A stretch of 64,000 nucleotides of DNA from Chloroflexota bacterium (lineage in GTDB: Bacteria > Chloroflexota > Dehalococcoidia > Lucifugimonadales > Lucifugimonadaceae), in the NCBI GenBank assembly GCA_002730555.1, contig PCAM01000028.1, forward strand, positions 104,771 to 168,770, given 5' to 3'. This document shows, piece by piece, positions 43,179 to 52,342 of this stretch. A program made the translations under genes and the position numbers. The notes beneath the pieces are model-generated. The model saw only the letters and a list, made by a program, of their open reading frames with translations, made no database searches and had not been told where the DNA came from. The stretch's first letter is position 1, and each line of letters begins with the position of its first letter.

Positions 43179-44144
43179 TTATTCCGCCGTACCCGCCTGA
43201 GGGTCCAACGGCGTCGGCGTCCCGGCGGAGATCGCCTGTCCGCCATCCAGCGCTATCGCCGCCTGGATCGACGCGATGGCGACCTCGCACTGCCCGTTAT
43301 CGGGCTGCTTGGTGGTCAGGTTCTGGAGCAGCAGGCTGGGCCAGGCCACCACCTTCACCCACCGCCACTCCGAGTGCCGACCGTTGAACCGGATGATCTC
43401 GTAACTGACCGAGGCCACACCCGGGATCAGAACGATGCGAGAGGCGAAGTGTATCCAGAGCGGATCTCTCGGGAAGAACATGAACGCAATGATCGAAACG
43501 AGCACGACCGTCAGTAGAAACGCCGTGCCACAGCGTGCATGTGCGGTGGGGTGAGTGCGCAGACCCTCCGGCGTCAGAGGGTCGCCGTTCTCGTGGGCGT
43601 GGACGGCCATGTGCTCCGCGCCGTGGTAGCCGTAGAGCCGTTGGATGTCCGCCATTCGACCGATCAACCAGATGTAGCCCAGGAAAAGGAGGACCCTGAT
43701 GCCGCCCTCGCCGGCGTTGGCCGCCCAGTCGTTCCAACCGAACGACTCCAGACCTCGCGACAGGAAGAGGGGGATGATGAAAAACACCACAATCGCCAGG
43801 GTGAGCGATATTGCAATCATGCCGCCCAGCGCAAGACCGCCCAGAGCCTCTTCTTCGGCGTCTTCACCGTCCACTTTCTCTTCCTGCGGAAGCGCTGCGT
43901 TTGCGGACACGGCGAGCGCCTTCATCCCGAGAACCAGTGTTTCGGCGAGTACGGAGATACCGCGCAGGAAGATGATTCGACGCCAGCTGCTCAGCCACAA
44001 CTTACTCTGCGGGAGAGATTGGACCATGATCTCGCCGTCCGGCTTGCGCACCGCGACTACGGCGTCGCTGGCCCCACGGATCATGATGCCTTCGATAACG
44101 GCCTGTCCGCCGTAAAGCGCGGCTTTAGGAGGTGAGTCGGCCAT
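43179..44144 (-). CDS. DUF1385 membrane protein
   Basis: The 321-residue product matches DUF1385: LYGGQAVIEGIMIRGASDA at the N-terminus, several hydrophobic helices (residues ~105-130, 150-170, 210-235), IQRLYGYHGAEHMAVHAHE with conserved His, and THPTAHARCGTAFLLTVVLV. The function is unknown; the family is found near rpmE and prfA in many bacteria, which matches its place after rpmE here. The last ~45 residues are Ala/Pro-rich. ATG at 44144, the last gene of the ribosomal-protein unit. Confidence 0.82.
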   Translation of the reverse strand: MADSPPKAALYGGQAVIEGIMIRGASDAVVAVRKPDGEIMVQSLPQSKLWLSSWRRIIFLRGISVLAETLVLGMKALAVSANAALPQEEKVDGEDAEEEALGGLALGGMIAISLTLAIVVFFIIPLFLSRGLESFGWNDWAANAGEGGIRVLLFLGYIWLIGRMADIQRLYGYHGAEHMAVHAHENGDPLTPEGLRTHPTAHARCGTAFLLTVVLVSIIAFMFFPRDPLWIHFASRIVLIPGVASVSYEIIRFNGRHSEWRWVKVVAWPSLLLQNLTTKQPDNGQCEVAIASIQAAIALDGGQAISAGTPTPLDPQAGTAE

Positions 44145-44186
44145 CGGACGTTACCTCCTTCATTCTGCTTCCGTATCTCTTACACA

Positions 44187-44215
44187 ACGAGCCTGCACAT
44201 AATGTGCAGGCTCGT
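44187..44215. terminator. Perfect 13-base-pair hairpin between rpmE and DUF1385
   Basis: ACGAGCCTGCACA-TTA-TGTGCAGGCTCGT. The stem is perfect and the loop three bases. No clear T-run follows on the gene strand, so it may be a partial terminator or an RNA-stability element that lowers expression of DUF1385 relative to the ribosomal proteins. Confidence 0.5.
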
Positions 44216-44256
44216 GCGTTCGTTTTCTTAATACCGGGTGTGCCCGGAATCCGAGT

Positions 44257-44697
44257 TCAGTCAGCGTCCGCTTTGGCTTCGTCAGAGTCTCCGTCTTCAG
44301 AGTCTTTTGCACCGTCGGCCTCAGGCTCTTCTTCTTCGACATTCGCACTTGGCGGTGCTTCACCGGCCAGCATGGAGGCCTGAGTTGCAGCCCTGGCCGC
44401 CTCGCGCTCCGCTTCTGCTGCCGCTTCGGCTTCAGCCTCGGCTGCGGCGGATCGTGCCGCCGTTTCCTCAGCCAGCCTGGCTGCTTCTTCGGCACTGCCC
44501 AGGTTGAACCGTCGCATCAGGCGCTCGACACGGCCTTCCGTGTCAACGATGCGCTGCTCGCCCGTGTAGAACGGGTGGCATTGGCTGCACAGCTCGACTC
44601 GGATCTCGGCCGACGTTGAGCCGGTGGTCCAGGTGTTGCCGCACGCACAGGTGACCTGCGCGTCCACGTGGTAATCGGGATGTATTTCTGTCTTCAT
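44257..44697 (-). CDS. rpmE: 50S ribosomal protein L31 with a long acidic/alanine-rich extension
   Basis: Residues 1-72 are zinc-type L31: [40 protein letters not shown], with CxC and CxxC zinc ligands, and [13 protein letters not shown]. Normal L31 ends about here. A further ~75 residues are Ala/Glu-rich (probable coiled coil, ~75-115) then acidic and disordered. The extension is in frame with high coding bias and no frameshift. It sits downstream of rpmA and is likely in one unit with rplU. Confidence 0.93.
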   Translation of the reverse strand: MKTEIHPDYHVDAQVTCACGNTWTTGSTSAEIRVELCSQCHPFYTGEQRIVDTEGRVERLMRRFNLGSAEEAARLAEETAARSAAAEAEAEAAAEAEREAARAATQASMLAGEAPPSANVEEEEPEADGAKDSEDGDSDEAKADAD

Positions 44698-44734
44698 GTC
44701 TGGCGTTATCGCCCCGTGTCATAAGGAATGAGGG

Positions 44735-45004
44735 CTAGGAGGTCGTTACCGCTACGGGATAGACTACCGCCCGTTTCCTGGTTTTTGTGTCGTGTTCGTA
44801 GGCGACTTGGCCGTCGATCAGGGCGAACAGCGTGTGGTCTTTCCCAACGCCGACGTTGTTCCCGGGACGGATCGGTGTGCCGCGCTGGCGGACAAGGATC
44901 GTTCCCGCGGTGACGTACTGACCGCCGAAGCGCTTGACGCCGAGTCGCTGTGAATTGGAATCGCGGCCGTTCCGAGACGTGCCGCCACCCTTCTTATGTG
45001 CCAT
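44735..45004 (-). CDS. rpmA: 50S ribosomal protein L27
   Basis: The 89-residue product has the invariant [20 protein letters not shown] start, whose N-terminus reaches the peptidyl-transferase centre, then [20 protein letters not shown] and [18 protein letters not shown]. There is no N-terminal cleavage extension of the Firmicutes type. The start lies three bases after the stop of rplU. Confidence 0.96.
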   Translation of the reverse strand: MAHKKGGGTSRNGRDSNSQRLGVKRFGGQYVTAGTILVRQRGTPIRPGNNVGVGKDHTLFALIDGQVAYEHDTKTRKRAVVYPVAVTTS

Positions 45005-45007
45005 TGG

Positions 45008-45367
45008 TTACTCCTCCTTCTTTGCGGAGGCTCTTGAGCGACGAGGCCGTTTCACTGAGATGCCCTGAATGAGCAAAGAGGTGTACGGCTGTCGGTGGCC
45101 CTTCTTGACGCGTGAGCGCGTCTTGTTCTTGTACTTGAACACCGTCAGTTTGTTGCCGCGGCCGTGCTCCGTGATTTCCGCCGCCACGGTAGCGTTCTCC
45201 ACAACAGGGTTGCCGACCTGGAGCGATCCGTCGAGCGAGGTCATCAGTACATCGCTAAAGTTGACACTGTCGCCGATCTCGCCTTCGAGTTTTTCGACGT
45301 CGACGGTGTCGCCTTCACGAACCCGGTACTGCTTCCCACCCGTTTTTATGATTGCGTAGTCAGTCAT
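45008..45367 (-). CDS. rplU: 50S ribosomal protein L21
   Basis: The 119-residue product has YAIIKTGGKQYRVREGDTVD, the strand block NKLTVFKYKNKTRSRVKKGH and RQPYTSLLIQGI, all characteristic of L21. First gene of the rplU-rpmA-rpmE unit. The leader (45368-45475) contains two small hairpins (ggcacgtcatttgcc, gaccgggggccggtc on the gene strand), which might be an autoregulatory site. Confidence 0.95.
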   Translation of the reverse strand: MTDYAIIKTGGKQYRVREGDTVDVEKLEGEIGDSVNFSDVLMTSLDGSLQVGNPVVENATVAAEITEHGRGNKLTVFKYKNKTRSRVKKGHRQPYTSLLIQGISVKRPRRSRASAKKEE

Positions 45368-45538
45368 TACACCAGCCTAACCTTACAAGCCTACGAGTTC
45401 GACCGGCCCCCGGTCAACGAATCCAGACAGGCAAATGACGTGCCTGTTCGTAGCCCGGGGCATCCAATCCTCTAGTGCACAGTTTGGACCACTCCTTATC
45501 GAACCCACCTCAGCATGCCTATCCCGCGGAGGAACACG

Positions 45539-46065
45539 ATGCTGGAGACCGAACTGACTGTGCTCGAGACCGCCCACACCTATTTCAACGAGTCGTACGA
45601 TCTGCTCGAGATCGACAATGGGATGCGTTAGGTTTTGCTGTACCCGTGACGGGAACTGACGGTCGCTATCCCCGTCCGCATGGACGACGTCGCGATCCGC
45701 GTGTTCAACGGATTCCGAGTCCAGCACAATGGTGTCCGAGGCCCGTACAAGGGTGGAGTCCGGTTCGCCCCGGCAGCCGATGCCGCTCATACGAATGCGC
45801 TCGCCATGTTGATGAAGTGGAAGACGGCTCTTGTTGATATCCCGTTCGGTGACGCCAAAGATGGCGGACAGGTCAGACCATCAGAATTGTCGGAAGATGA
45901 ATTCAACGCCTCACCAGACGTTAAACGGGCGCGATTTCCCACATCATCGGGCCAACCGCGATATACCGGCCCCGGACATGGGCACCATCGCGCAGATCAT
46001 GGCCTGGATGATGGACGCCTACGGACAGTCGTACGGCGACGCGCCCGGCGCTATGACCGGGTGAA
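45539..46065 (+). pseudogene. Glutamate dehydrogenase relic
   Basis: One frame from ATG 45539 begins MLETELTVLETAHTYFNESY, meets in-frame TAG (45629-45631) and TGA (45647-45649), then continues ELTVAIPVRMDDVAIRVFNG, VQHNGVRGPYKGGVRF and [18 protein letters not shown], the substrate and catalytic Lys segments of Glu/Leu dehydrogenases. A frameshift near 45900 is followed by [20 protein letters not shown]. The dinucleotide-binding half is absent apart from unclear traces to ~46140. The gene is dead; a functional copy might exist elsewhere. The remaining 45368-45538 gap is the rplU leader. Confidence 0.85.
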
Positions 46066-46157
46066 GGAAATGGCGGAGGAGCGTGACCTAACTCAGGGGG
46101 AAGCTACGTTACGCCGTGGCGAAGGCGACCGAGCTCCAAGGGTTTATCTAGACCGGG

Positions 46158-46655
46158 CTAGTCCAGTTCGATCTTTCCGAACTTGCCGGTGTAGAACAGC
46201 AGGGGATCTCCCTCGTTAGTCGAAAGCTGGACTGCTTCTCCGACGAAGATCGTGTGGTCTCCGGCATCGTGCGCGGCCACAACCTTGCAGGAAATGGCGG
46301 CCAGCGCCTCGGCTATCACCGGCGGGCCGTCTTCACGCTGCTCCAGTGGTATCTGCACGTCTCCGATGCGGTCGGCAGCTTTTCGGACGTAGTAGTTGGC
46401 GATATCGGCCTGGTCTTTGCGGACGATGCTGATGCCAAACCAGCCATCGGCGGTGATGTAGCCGTGCGTGTTACGGGCTTTGTCCACGCAGACCAGCGCC
46501 AGCGGCGGATCGAGTGACACGGACAGCACGCCGTTCGCCGTCATGCCGTGCGTACCGCCGTCCGGCTCTGTTGAGGTGATGATCGTCACGCCGGTGGCGA
46601 ATCGTCCCCATGCGTCGCGAAACTCAAGTTGGGTGACCGGATTCTTGGTGGCCAA
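46158..46655 (-). CDS. Flavin reductase-like FMN-binding protein
   Basis: The 165-residue product has FRDAWGRFATGVTIITSTEP, GMTANGVLSVSLDPPLALVC and VDKARNTHGYI, the split-barrel flavin reductase signature, then DHTIFVGEAVQL. Such proteins reduce FMN/FAD with NAD(P)H for a monooxygenase partner, or act alone. The start is TTG at 46655 (MATKNPVTQLEFRD). No oxygenase lies next to it; the closest flavin enzyme is at 34518. Confidence 0.87.
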   Translation of the reverse strand: MATKNPVTQLEFRDAWGRFATGVTIITSTEPDGGTHGMTANGVLSVSLDPPLALVCVDKARNTHGYITADGWFGISIVRKDQADIANYYVRKAADRIGDVQIPLEQREDGPPVIAEALAAISCKVVAAHDAGDHTIFVGEAVQLSTNEGDPLLFYTGKFGKIELD

Positions 46656-46780
46656 CGTCGTCCTCCCGGGAAATTACGGTATTGCGTCGAATAAGACCGT
46701 GACGCCGGATTATAGGGTGCTGGCCTTCCGAAGCGGGGTACCGACGGTGGTTTCCGGCCCCGGTGGGTCCGACTCCGCGC

Positions 46781-48190
46781 TCAGGCCCGGACGATTACGC
46801 CATCCCTGAGAGCCATATCTATCTGCTCAGACGGCACCCCGGCCTCCGTTGCCGCCAGGAGTGAGAAGCGTTGACCCCCGGGCTGTCGCATTTCAACGAT
46901 GTGGAGGAACGAGGCCAGCTCGTATCGGCCCGTCCAAGCGAAACCGTAATCGTTGTACACGTCACTCCCCGACACCGTGCACCACGGGGCGAGGGAGAAT
47001 CGATCGTCGGTGGGCGAGGCCGACCGGGTTGCTTCGGGCATTTCGCCGGTTATGGCGGCCACGTAGGCGCGCTGCATCTTCTCAAACGAGAAGTACTCGC
47101 TCAACAGCGCGCGAATTCCGTCCGGATCGGTCATTCCCCCGGCAGCGATCAGCGTCGCTTTTGTGGCCTCGTCGGCGTCGGCATACGCGAAGGTGTGGAC
47201 GTCTGGATGTCCCGGGAGATCGCGCAACGCGCCCACGCGGGCGGCCACGATGGGCGTTCCGCAGGCAAGCGATTCGTAGGCCACTAGACCGAACGATTCG
47301 ATGAAGTTGCCCGGGCACAACGTCACGTCCGCAAAGCTGTAAGCGTCGGGAGTTTCTTCGCCGGACCACCACGGAGTGAATTCGAGCGAGCCCAGAACGC
47401 CTTCCGCTGTCGCGAGCCGTATGGCGTCGTCGTAGAACTCACACGTTTCGGCTGAGGAGGCGGCGTCGACATGTTGAGGTACGAGAAGCCTGATGTTCCG
47501 GGCGGGCAGTGCACGCGCTGACCGGGCGGCGATGGCGACCGCATCTGCAATCCCCTTGCGCGGATCGGGGCGATGCGGCCACAGAAACACCAGGTCGCGT
47601 TCTCTGCGTTCCCGAACTCCCCCCGGCGTGACGCCCGGTCTGGAGCGATACGCCTCAAGGTCGATTCCGTTCGGGATCACCACCACCGGCTCCGTTGAGG
47701 CTCCCCGATAAGCGCCCACCGTAGCGTCGATACAGCGCTTCAGGTAATCGGACGGCACGATGGTCAGGTCGGCATCGAACCCGAACGCCGAGACGAGCGC
47801 GGTCTCGTAGTGAAAGTCGTGGAAGGACCGAACAACTCGCCGACCTTCAGGGATCAGCTTTCGTAAATAGAACGTGTCGGCGTGAAGGTATACCGACTCC
47901 GCCCACTCGAATACAGGTGCGACGGATTCTGCGCTCTGCAGTATCTGGTGTGGCGGCACTTCCCATGGGTCCGGGAAGTAACCGCTGAGCCTGAGCAGTG
48001 GTTCGACCCTGACGCCGGGTGCCAGGTCGAACCCGCCGTCGTTCTCCGGCCGCCATGAGCAGACGACACGCACGTGTGCCCCGGCCTCAGCCAGTCCGCG
48101 TAGAACGCCGTCCAGGATCCGCTGAGAGCCGCCATGAACCGCGCCCGGAAGGATCGGGGCGATGGATACGACGGCGACACGCTCAAGCAT
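46781..48190 (-). CDS. Family 4-type glycosyltransferase
   Basis: GT-B transferases build glycans or glycolipids. The N-terminal domain starts RVAVVSIAPILPGAVHGGSQ with the donor/acceptor Gly loop, the hinge region is VVVIPNGIDLEAYRSRPGV, and the C-terminal domain has VFLWPHRPDPRKGI and the E-x7-E motif in FIESFGLVAYESLACGTPIV. Beyond residue ~390 lies an extra ~80-residue tail not typical for the family. ATG at 48190. 43 bases from the stop of gyrA on the same strand. Confidence 0.85.
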   Translation of the reverse strand: MLERVAVVSIAPILPGAVHGGSQRILDGVLRGLAEAGAHVRVVCSWRPENDGGFDLAPGVRVEPLLRLSGYFPDPWEVPPHQILQSAESVAPVFEWAESVYLHADTFYLRKLIPEGRRVVRSFHDFHYETALVSAFGFDADLTIVPSDYLKRCIDATVGAYRGASTEPVVVIPNGIDLEAYRSRPGVTPGGVRERRERDLVFLWPHRPDPRKGIADAVAIAARSARALPARNIRLLVPQHVDAASSAETCEFYDDAIRLATAEGVLGSLEFTPWWSGEETPDAYSFADVTLCPGNFIESFGLVAYESLACGTPIVAARVGALRDLPGHPDVHTFAYADADEATKATLIAAGGMTDPDGIRALLSEYFSFEKMQRAYVAAITGEMPEATRSASPTDDRFSLAPWCTVSGSDVYNDYGFAWTGRYELASFLHIVEMRQPGGQRFSLLAATEAGVPSEQIDMALRDGVIVRA

Positions 48191-48233
48191 GGGATTCAGG
48201 CCGGGCCGCGGTTAAAGCGACCCGGCCACGCGC

Positions 48234-50825
48234 CTAATCTTCGTCTTGAATTTCGGGCGTTTCGGAAGTGTCTTCCGACTTGGCGGTCAGCTCAGCCGTG
48301 ACCTCTCCGTTACCCGGCTGTTCACCCGATTCCGCGGCGGCCAACTCTTCTTCGGTGAGAAGTTCGGCCGGGGCTTCCCGGGTTTTCATGGCCCGTATGG
48401 CGCTCACCGCGTCGCCGGTCTCCGGCACCGCCATGATGACGCCCTGCGTGATGCGACCGGTCTCCCGGACCTCGTTCAGGTGGACCCGGATGACCTGCGC
48501 CTTCTCCGTCAGGATGAGGACGGTGTCGTCCCCGTCGACCTCGCGGTCGACCACCTGTGCGGCGGCCACGCGGCCGTTCTTGCGGGCGATCCGGAGGGTG
48601 ATGAGGCCCTTGCCGCCCCGCTTCTGTTGCCGGTAGCGGCGCATCTCTGAAAGCTTTCCGTAGCCGCGCCGGGTCACCACGAGCAGCGAGCCCGTGGGGC
48701 TAACCACGTCGGCGGCGACGATCTTGTCGTTGCCCTGCAGCGCCATACCCCTCATCCCGCCCGCAGCGCGTTGACGCGCCCGGATATCGGTGCTCCGGAA
48801 GCGGATCGCCATACCCTGCTCGGACACCATGATGATGTCCTCCTCGGGCGTGGCGAGGACCACGGACTGGAGCTCGTCACCCGGCTTAAGGTTGAAGGCG
48901 TTGAGCCCGCCCCTGCGGATGTTCGATATCTCCGGCAGGTGCATCCGTTTGACCTGACCAGCGACGGTCGCCATGATCAGGTACTTGTCTTCACGGAGGT
49001 CGGAGACCGTAACCACGGCGTTTACGTGCTCACGCGGCTCCAGGTTGATGATGTTCGCCACCGGGGTACCACGTGATGTGCGTGAAACGTCCGCAGCAAG
49101 CTCAAACGCACGGCTCGCAAAGACGCGGCCACGGTCGGTGAACATCAGCAGGAAGTCGTGCGTGTCCGCAACCCGGAGGTGCGGCGTAACGTCGTCCTCC
49201 TTGGTCATACGCTGTCCCTTGACGCCCTTGCCGCCGCGATGCTGCGCACGGTAGGTAGCGAGCGGGATGCGCTTCAGGTAACCGTTTGCACTCAGCGTGA
49301 TTACGACCGTCTCATGGGGCTCTGTGTCCTCACGTCGCCACTCGCCGAGCTCTTCCGGGTGCACAACGGTGCGTCGCTCGTCGGCGTGACGGCGTTTCAG
49401 GTCCAACGTCTCCTTGCGGACCACTGCGTAAACCTTGTCCGGAGAGGCGAGGAGATCTTCCAGTTCAGCGACCAGCGTCACAAGTTCCTGGTACTCGTTC
49501 TCTATCTTCTCCCGCTCAAGTGCGGCCAGACGACGGAGCTGCATGTCCAGGATGGCTTGCGCCTGTACCTGTGACAGATTGAACTCGGTCATCAAACCGG
49601 TACGAGCGGATTCGACGTCCGCCGATCCGCGGATGAGGGCGATCACGGCGTCCAGGTTGTCCAGCGCGGTGCGCAGTCCCTCAAGGATGTGTAGGCGGGC
49701 GCGGGCTTTGCGAAGATCAAACTCGGCGCGTCGTACAACGACCTCTCGACGGAACTCGATAAACGCCCGGAGCGCCTCCCTCAGGGTGAACACCCTGGGC
49801 ATGCCTTCGACGATCGCCAGCATGTTTGCGGAGAAGCTGGTGCGCAGTGCGGTGTGCTTGTACAGGTTGTTGAGGATCACGCTCACGGAAGCGCCGCGAC
49901 GCAGGTCGAGCACGATCCGCATGCCCTTGCGGTCGGATTCGTCTCTGACCTCGGAAACGCCGTCCACGACCTTGCTCTTGATCAGGTCGGCGATCTTGGC
50001 GACCAGGCTGGACTTGTTGACCTGATATGGGATCTCGGTGAACAGGAGGCGCTGCCGGTTGTTGCGCTTGACCTCCTCGATCTCGTGCGTGGCCTGCATC
50101 ATGATCCGGCCGCGGCCGGTTGCGTAGGCGTTCCTGATCCCCTCGTTGCCGTAGATGTGGGCGCCTGTCGGAAAGTCCGGACCCTTCACGAACTCCATCA
50201 GATCGTCCAACGACGCGTCTGGCCGGCGGATCAAGTGTGCGATGGCGTCACATAGCTCGCCGACGTTGTGCGGCGGGATGTTGGTCGCCATGCCTACGGC
50301 GATTCCGGCGGCCCCGTTGACGAGTAGGTTTGGAAGCGTGGACGGGAGTACAAGCGGCTCTTTGAGCGATGTGTCAAAGTTATCGATCCAATCGACCGTC
50401 TCTTTGTCGATGTCGTTCAACAGCGTCATGGAGATCGCCGATAGACGCGCCTCGGTGTAGCGCATGGCCGCCGGCGGGTCGCCGTCCACGCTGCCGAAGT
50501 TACCCTGTCCGTCGACGAGCATCGCCCTCAGCGAAAACGGCTGCGCCATGCGGACCATGGCGTCGTACACCGCCGTGTCGCCGTGCGGGTGGTACTTTCC
50601 AAGCACCTCGCCCGTGATACGTGCACTCTTTTTGTACGAAGAGGTGGGACGGATGCCCATGTCGTACATTGCGTATAAGATGCGGCGCTGCACGGGTTTT
50701 AGCCCGTCCCGAATGTCCGGCAACGCCCGGGATACGATGACCGACATGGCGTAATCCAGGTAGGAATTACGCATCTCGTCATTGATATTTATCGGACGGA
50801 CTTCACCGATATCCTGACCTACCAC
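48234..50825 (-). CDS. gyrA: DNA gyrase subunit A
   Basis: GyrA cuts and rejoins DNA to introduce negative supercoils. The 863-residue product has the N-terminal [20 protein letters not shown], the quinolone region [20 protein letters not shown], catalytic Tyr123 in [11 protein letters not shown], and a C-terminal pinwheel with the GyrA-box-like [10 protein letters not shown]. The position equivalent to E. coli Ser83 is Thr84, and Asp88 is kept. The tail is acidic ([13 protein letters not shown]). Start GTG at 50825 after CAGGAG; promoter at 50962-50990. Confidence 0.95.
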   Translation of the reverse strand: MVGQDIGEVRPININDEMRNSYLDYAMSVIVSRALPDIRDGLKPVQRRILYAMYDMGIRPTSSYKKSARITGEVLGKYHPHGDTAVYDAMVRMAQPFSLRAMLVDGQGNFGSVDGDPPAAMRYTEARLSAISMTLLNDIDKETVDWIDNFDTSLKEPLVLPSTLPNLLVNGAAGIAVGMATNIPPHNVGELCDAIAHLIRRPDASLDDLMEFVKGPDFPTGAHIYGNEGIRNAYATGRGRIMMQATHEIEEVKRNNRQRLLFTEIPYQVNKSSLVAKIADLIKSKVVDGVSEVRDESDRKGMRIVLDLRRGASVSVILNNLYKHTALRTSFSANMLAIVEGMPRVFTLREALRAFIEFRREVVVRRAEFDLRKARARLHILEGLRTALDNLDAVIALIRGSADVESARTGLMTEFNLSQVQAQAILDMQLRRLAALEREKIENEYQELVTLVAELEDLLASPDKVYAVVRKETLDLKRRHADERRTVVHPEELGEWRREDTEPHETVVITLSANGYLKRIPLATYRAQHRGGKGVKGQRMTKEDDVTPHLRVADTHDFLLMFTDRGRVFASRAFELAADVSRTSRGTPVANIINLEPREHVNAVVTVSDLREDKYLIMATVAGQVKRMHLPEISNIRRGGLNAFNLKPGDELQSVVLATPEEDIIMVSEQGMAIRFRSTDIRARQRAAGGMRGMALQGNDKIVAADVVSPTGSLLVVTRRGYGKLSEMRRYRQQKRGGKGLITLRIARKNGRVAAAQVVDREVDGDDTVLILTEKAQVIRVHLNEVRETGRITQGVIMAVPETGDAVSAIRAMKTREAPAELLTEEELAAAESGEQPGNGEVTAELTAKSEDTSETPEIQDED

Positions 50826-50961
50826 GGCGGGTCTCCTGAATACCTGAATGGAGGGGGCAAGCCCCGCGCGGACGTCGATCGCGCCTGTCTGGCTTGCGTA
50901 AATCGGGGCGTGTCCGGAGTTATATCGTCACGATCGGTTGGACACGGATTAGACCCCGCTA

Positions 50962-50990
50962 ATTTTACCTTTTGTTCACGCCCCAGGCAA
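50962..50990 (-). promoter_or_regulatory. Promoter of gyrA
   Basis: On the minus strand TTGCCT (50985-50990), 17-base spacer, TAAAAT (50962-50967). It gives a leader of about 130 bases. This and the purine-rich stretches at 51070-51110 are all I see in the 310-base gap between gyrA and the GATase-like gene. Confidence 0.65.
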
Positions 50991-51135
50991 AGGTAGATGT
51001 CACTTTCGATTCGTTCGTACGGGCATCATCGCGAGCTCGCGCTCGCGAGGGCGTACGGGGACATCCGGGGAAAAAAGCCGCGGTTGCGCCGGACGGTCCA
51101 AAAAACGCCGGACCAGGCGTCCACAACTTCGCCGA

Positions 51136-51768
51136 TTAGACTTCCAGGGACCGCTCCACAAATGCGGCTACGAGATTGTCGAATCGGGACGGCAAGAGGT
51201 CCGGTCGGTGGAGCGGCCAGACGACGCCGATGACCCAGTGATAGCCGGGCATCTCGAGCGCCTCTATGGCTCCCGTCCCCATGTCGTAGGCGCTCGCCAT
51301 CAACCCGGGCGCCTTCTCGGCCTCCCGGATGGCGAATCCCCCCGGCCCCGGTGTCGCCACAGGCCCTCCGGCACCGATAGTGGCGGCGACCTTGCCGCCC
51401 AGCGTGAGGAAGGTGCGCATCCGGCCCAGGTCGGCCGTCCGGCCCTTGCGTCCCCCACGCGGCCCGGCGACGACGACGTCGGCCAGCCGCATGGGCGGTT
51501 TGCCGCCCAGAACGACGTTAAGGGCGTGCATGCCCCATCCGATCCCCAGGACGGGCATGTCGGCCTTGATGGCGGCCCTTAAAGCGGGCGGGGCGGACTC
51601 AGGGAAGCCAACGAACACCGACTCGCCGTACATGAGCAGCCCGCCGACGCCCCCGGGCAGATCGGCGTCGGGCGCGACTATCATCGGCTCGGGACCGATT
51701 TCTCGGATGATCCCGGCGGCCACTTCCGGGTCCTCTCCGGGCGCCGTGATTAACGCGGGTATCTTCAA
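51136..51768 (-). CDS. Class I glutamine-amidotransferase-like protein lacking the catalytic Cys
   Basis: The 210-residue product follows the GATase1/gamma-glutamyl-hydrolase fold: GGLLMYGESVFVGFPES, ADMPVLGIGWGMHALNVVLG and a C-terminal HWVIGVVWPLHRPD. In active enzymes the elbow is LGICRGM and the last motif VQWHPE. Here Gly replaces Cys and the His-x-Glu motif is lost, so glutaminase or hydrolase activity is unlikely. The start is TTG at 51768, one base after the stop of pspAB, so it is translationally coupled. It may be a binding or regulatory subunit of the HtpX/PspAB system. Confidence 0.75.
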   Translation of the reverse strand: MKIPALITAPGEDPEVAAGIIREIGPEPMIVAPDADLPGGVGGLLMYGESVFVGFPESAPPALRAAIKADMPVLGIGWGMHALNVVLGGKPPMRLADVVVAGPRGGRKGRTADLGRMRTFLTLGGKVAATIGAGGPVATPGPGGFAIREAEKAPGLMASAYDMGTGAIEALEMPGYHWVIGVVWPLHRPDLLPSRFDNLVAAFVERSLEV

Positions 51769-51769
51769 T

Positions 51770-52342
51770 CTAAAACGGGATGTCCCACAGCGGGTACCAG
51801 TGCTCCGTAGATCGCTCTACGACCATTCCATGCCGGCTCATCAGTTTCGCAAGATCCAACTCGGCCGGATGGTCCCGGTCGTTGGAGCTCCGGGGTATGA
51901 ACGGGTAGAACGTTTTTCGCTGGTAGGTGTAAAGCCAGTAGGCGGCGGACCCGGAGTAGTGGATGTTCCATACGGCGGCGATCAACAGGCTCGGCCCGGC
52001 CTCGATGGCGAGGGCGTTTCCCACCGTGAATACGGAGTTGGTAAGGTCCTCAAAGTTGCCGTCCTCAAGGATCACCCATTCGGTCCCGTGCTCGTCCATC
52101 TGGACGTCGTGAGACGTCTTGGTTGCTCCGGGGCCCTCATTGAGCACGCCGCGCAGACGGCCTTCAAGGCCATCGACGAACGGGTATCGGCCCCGTTCCG
52201 AAGGACGGAACAGTACGCCAGCCCTGCGTCCGGGAAGGATCTCCCCAGCGGTCTGTAGCCGCGCTTCGGCAGAGATAACCGTTTTGATGGCGTCCCAGTC
52301 AGATTTGGGAGCGGATGGTCCGCGCTTGAACAAAAAAGCCAT
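51770..52342 (-). CDS. pspAB: PspAB-like protein (HtpX-associated)
   Basis: The 190-residue product resembles PspA-associated protein PspAB: LFKRGPSAPKSDWDAIKTVI at the start, GRRAGVLFRPSERGRYPFVD, LIAAVWNIHYSGSAAYWLYT and RKTFYPFIPRSSNDRDHPAE. The family accompanies htpX in Actinobacteria and Chloroflexota. The role is unknown but presumed to be membrane stress. The ATG directly follows the htpX stop codon (zero spacing), so the two are coupled. Confidence 0.78.
   Translation of the reverse strand: MAFLFKRGPSAPKSDWDAIKTVISAEARLQTAGEILPGRRAGVLFRPSERGRYPFVDGLEGRLRGVLNEGPGATKTSHDVQMDEHGTEWVILEDGNFEDLTNSVFTVGNALAIEAGPSLLIAAVWNIHYSGSAAYWLYTYQRKTFYPFIPRSSNDRDHPAELDLAKLMSRHGMVVERSTEHWYPLWDIPF

Noticed and set aside
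51329..52258. 309-residue plus-strand frame opposite the GATase-like and pspAB genes
   Set aside because: The minus-strand genes have family features and tight spacing; the plus frame is Pro/Arg-rich with none.
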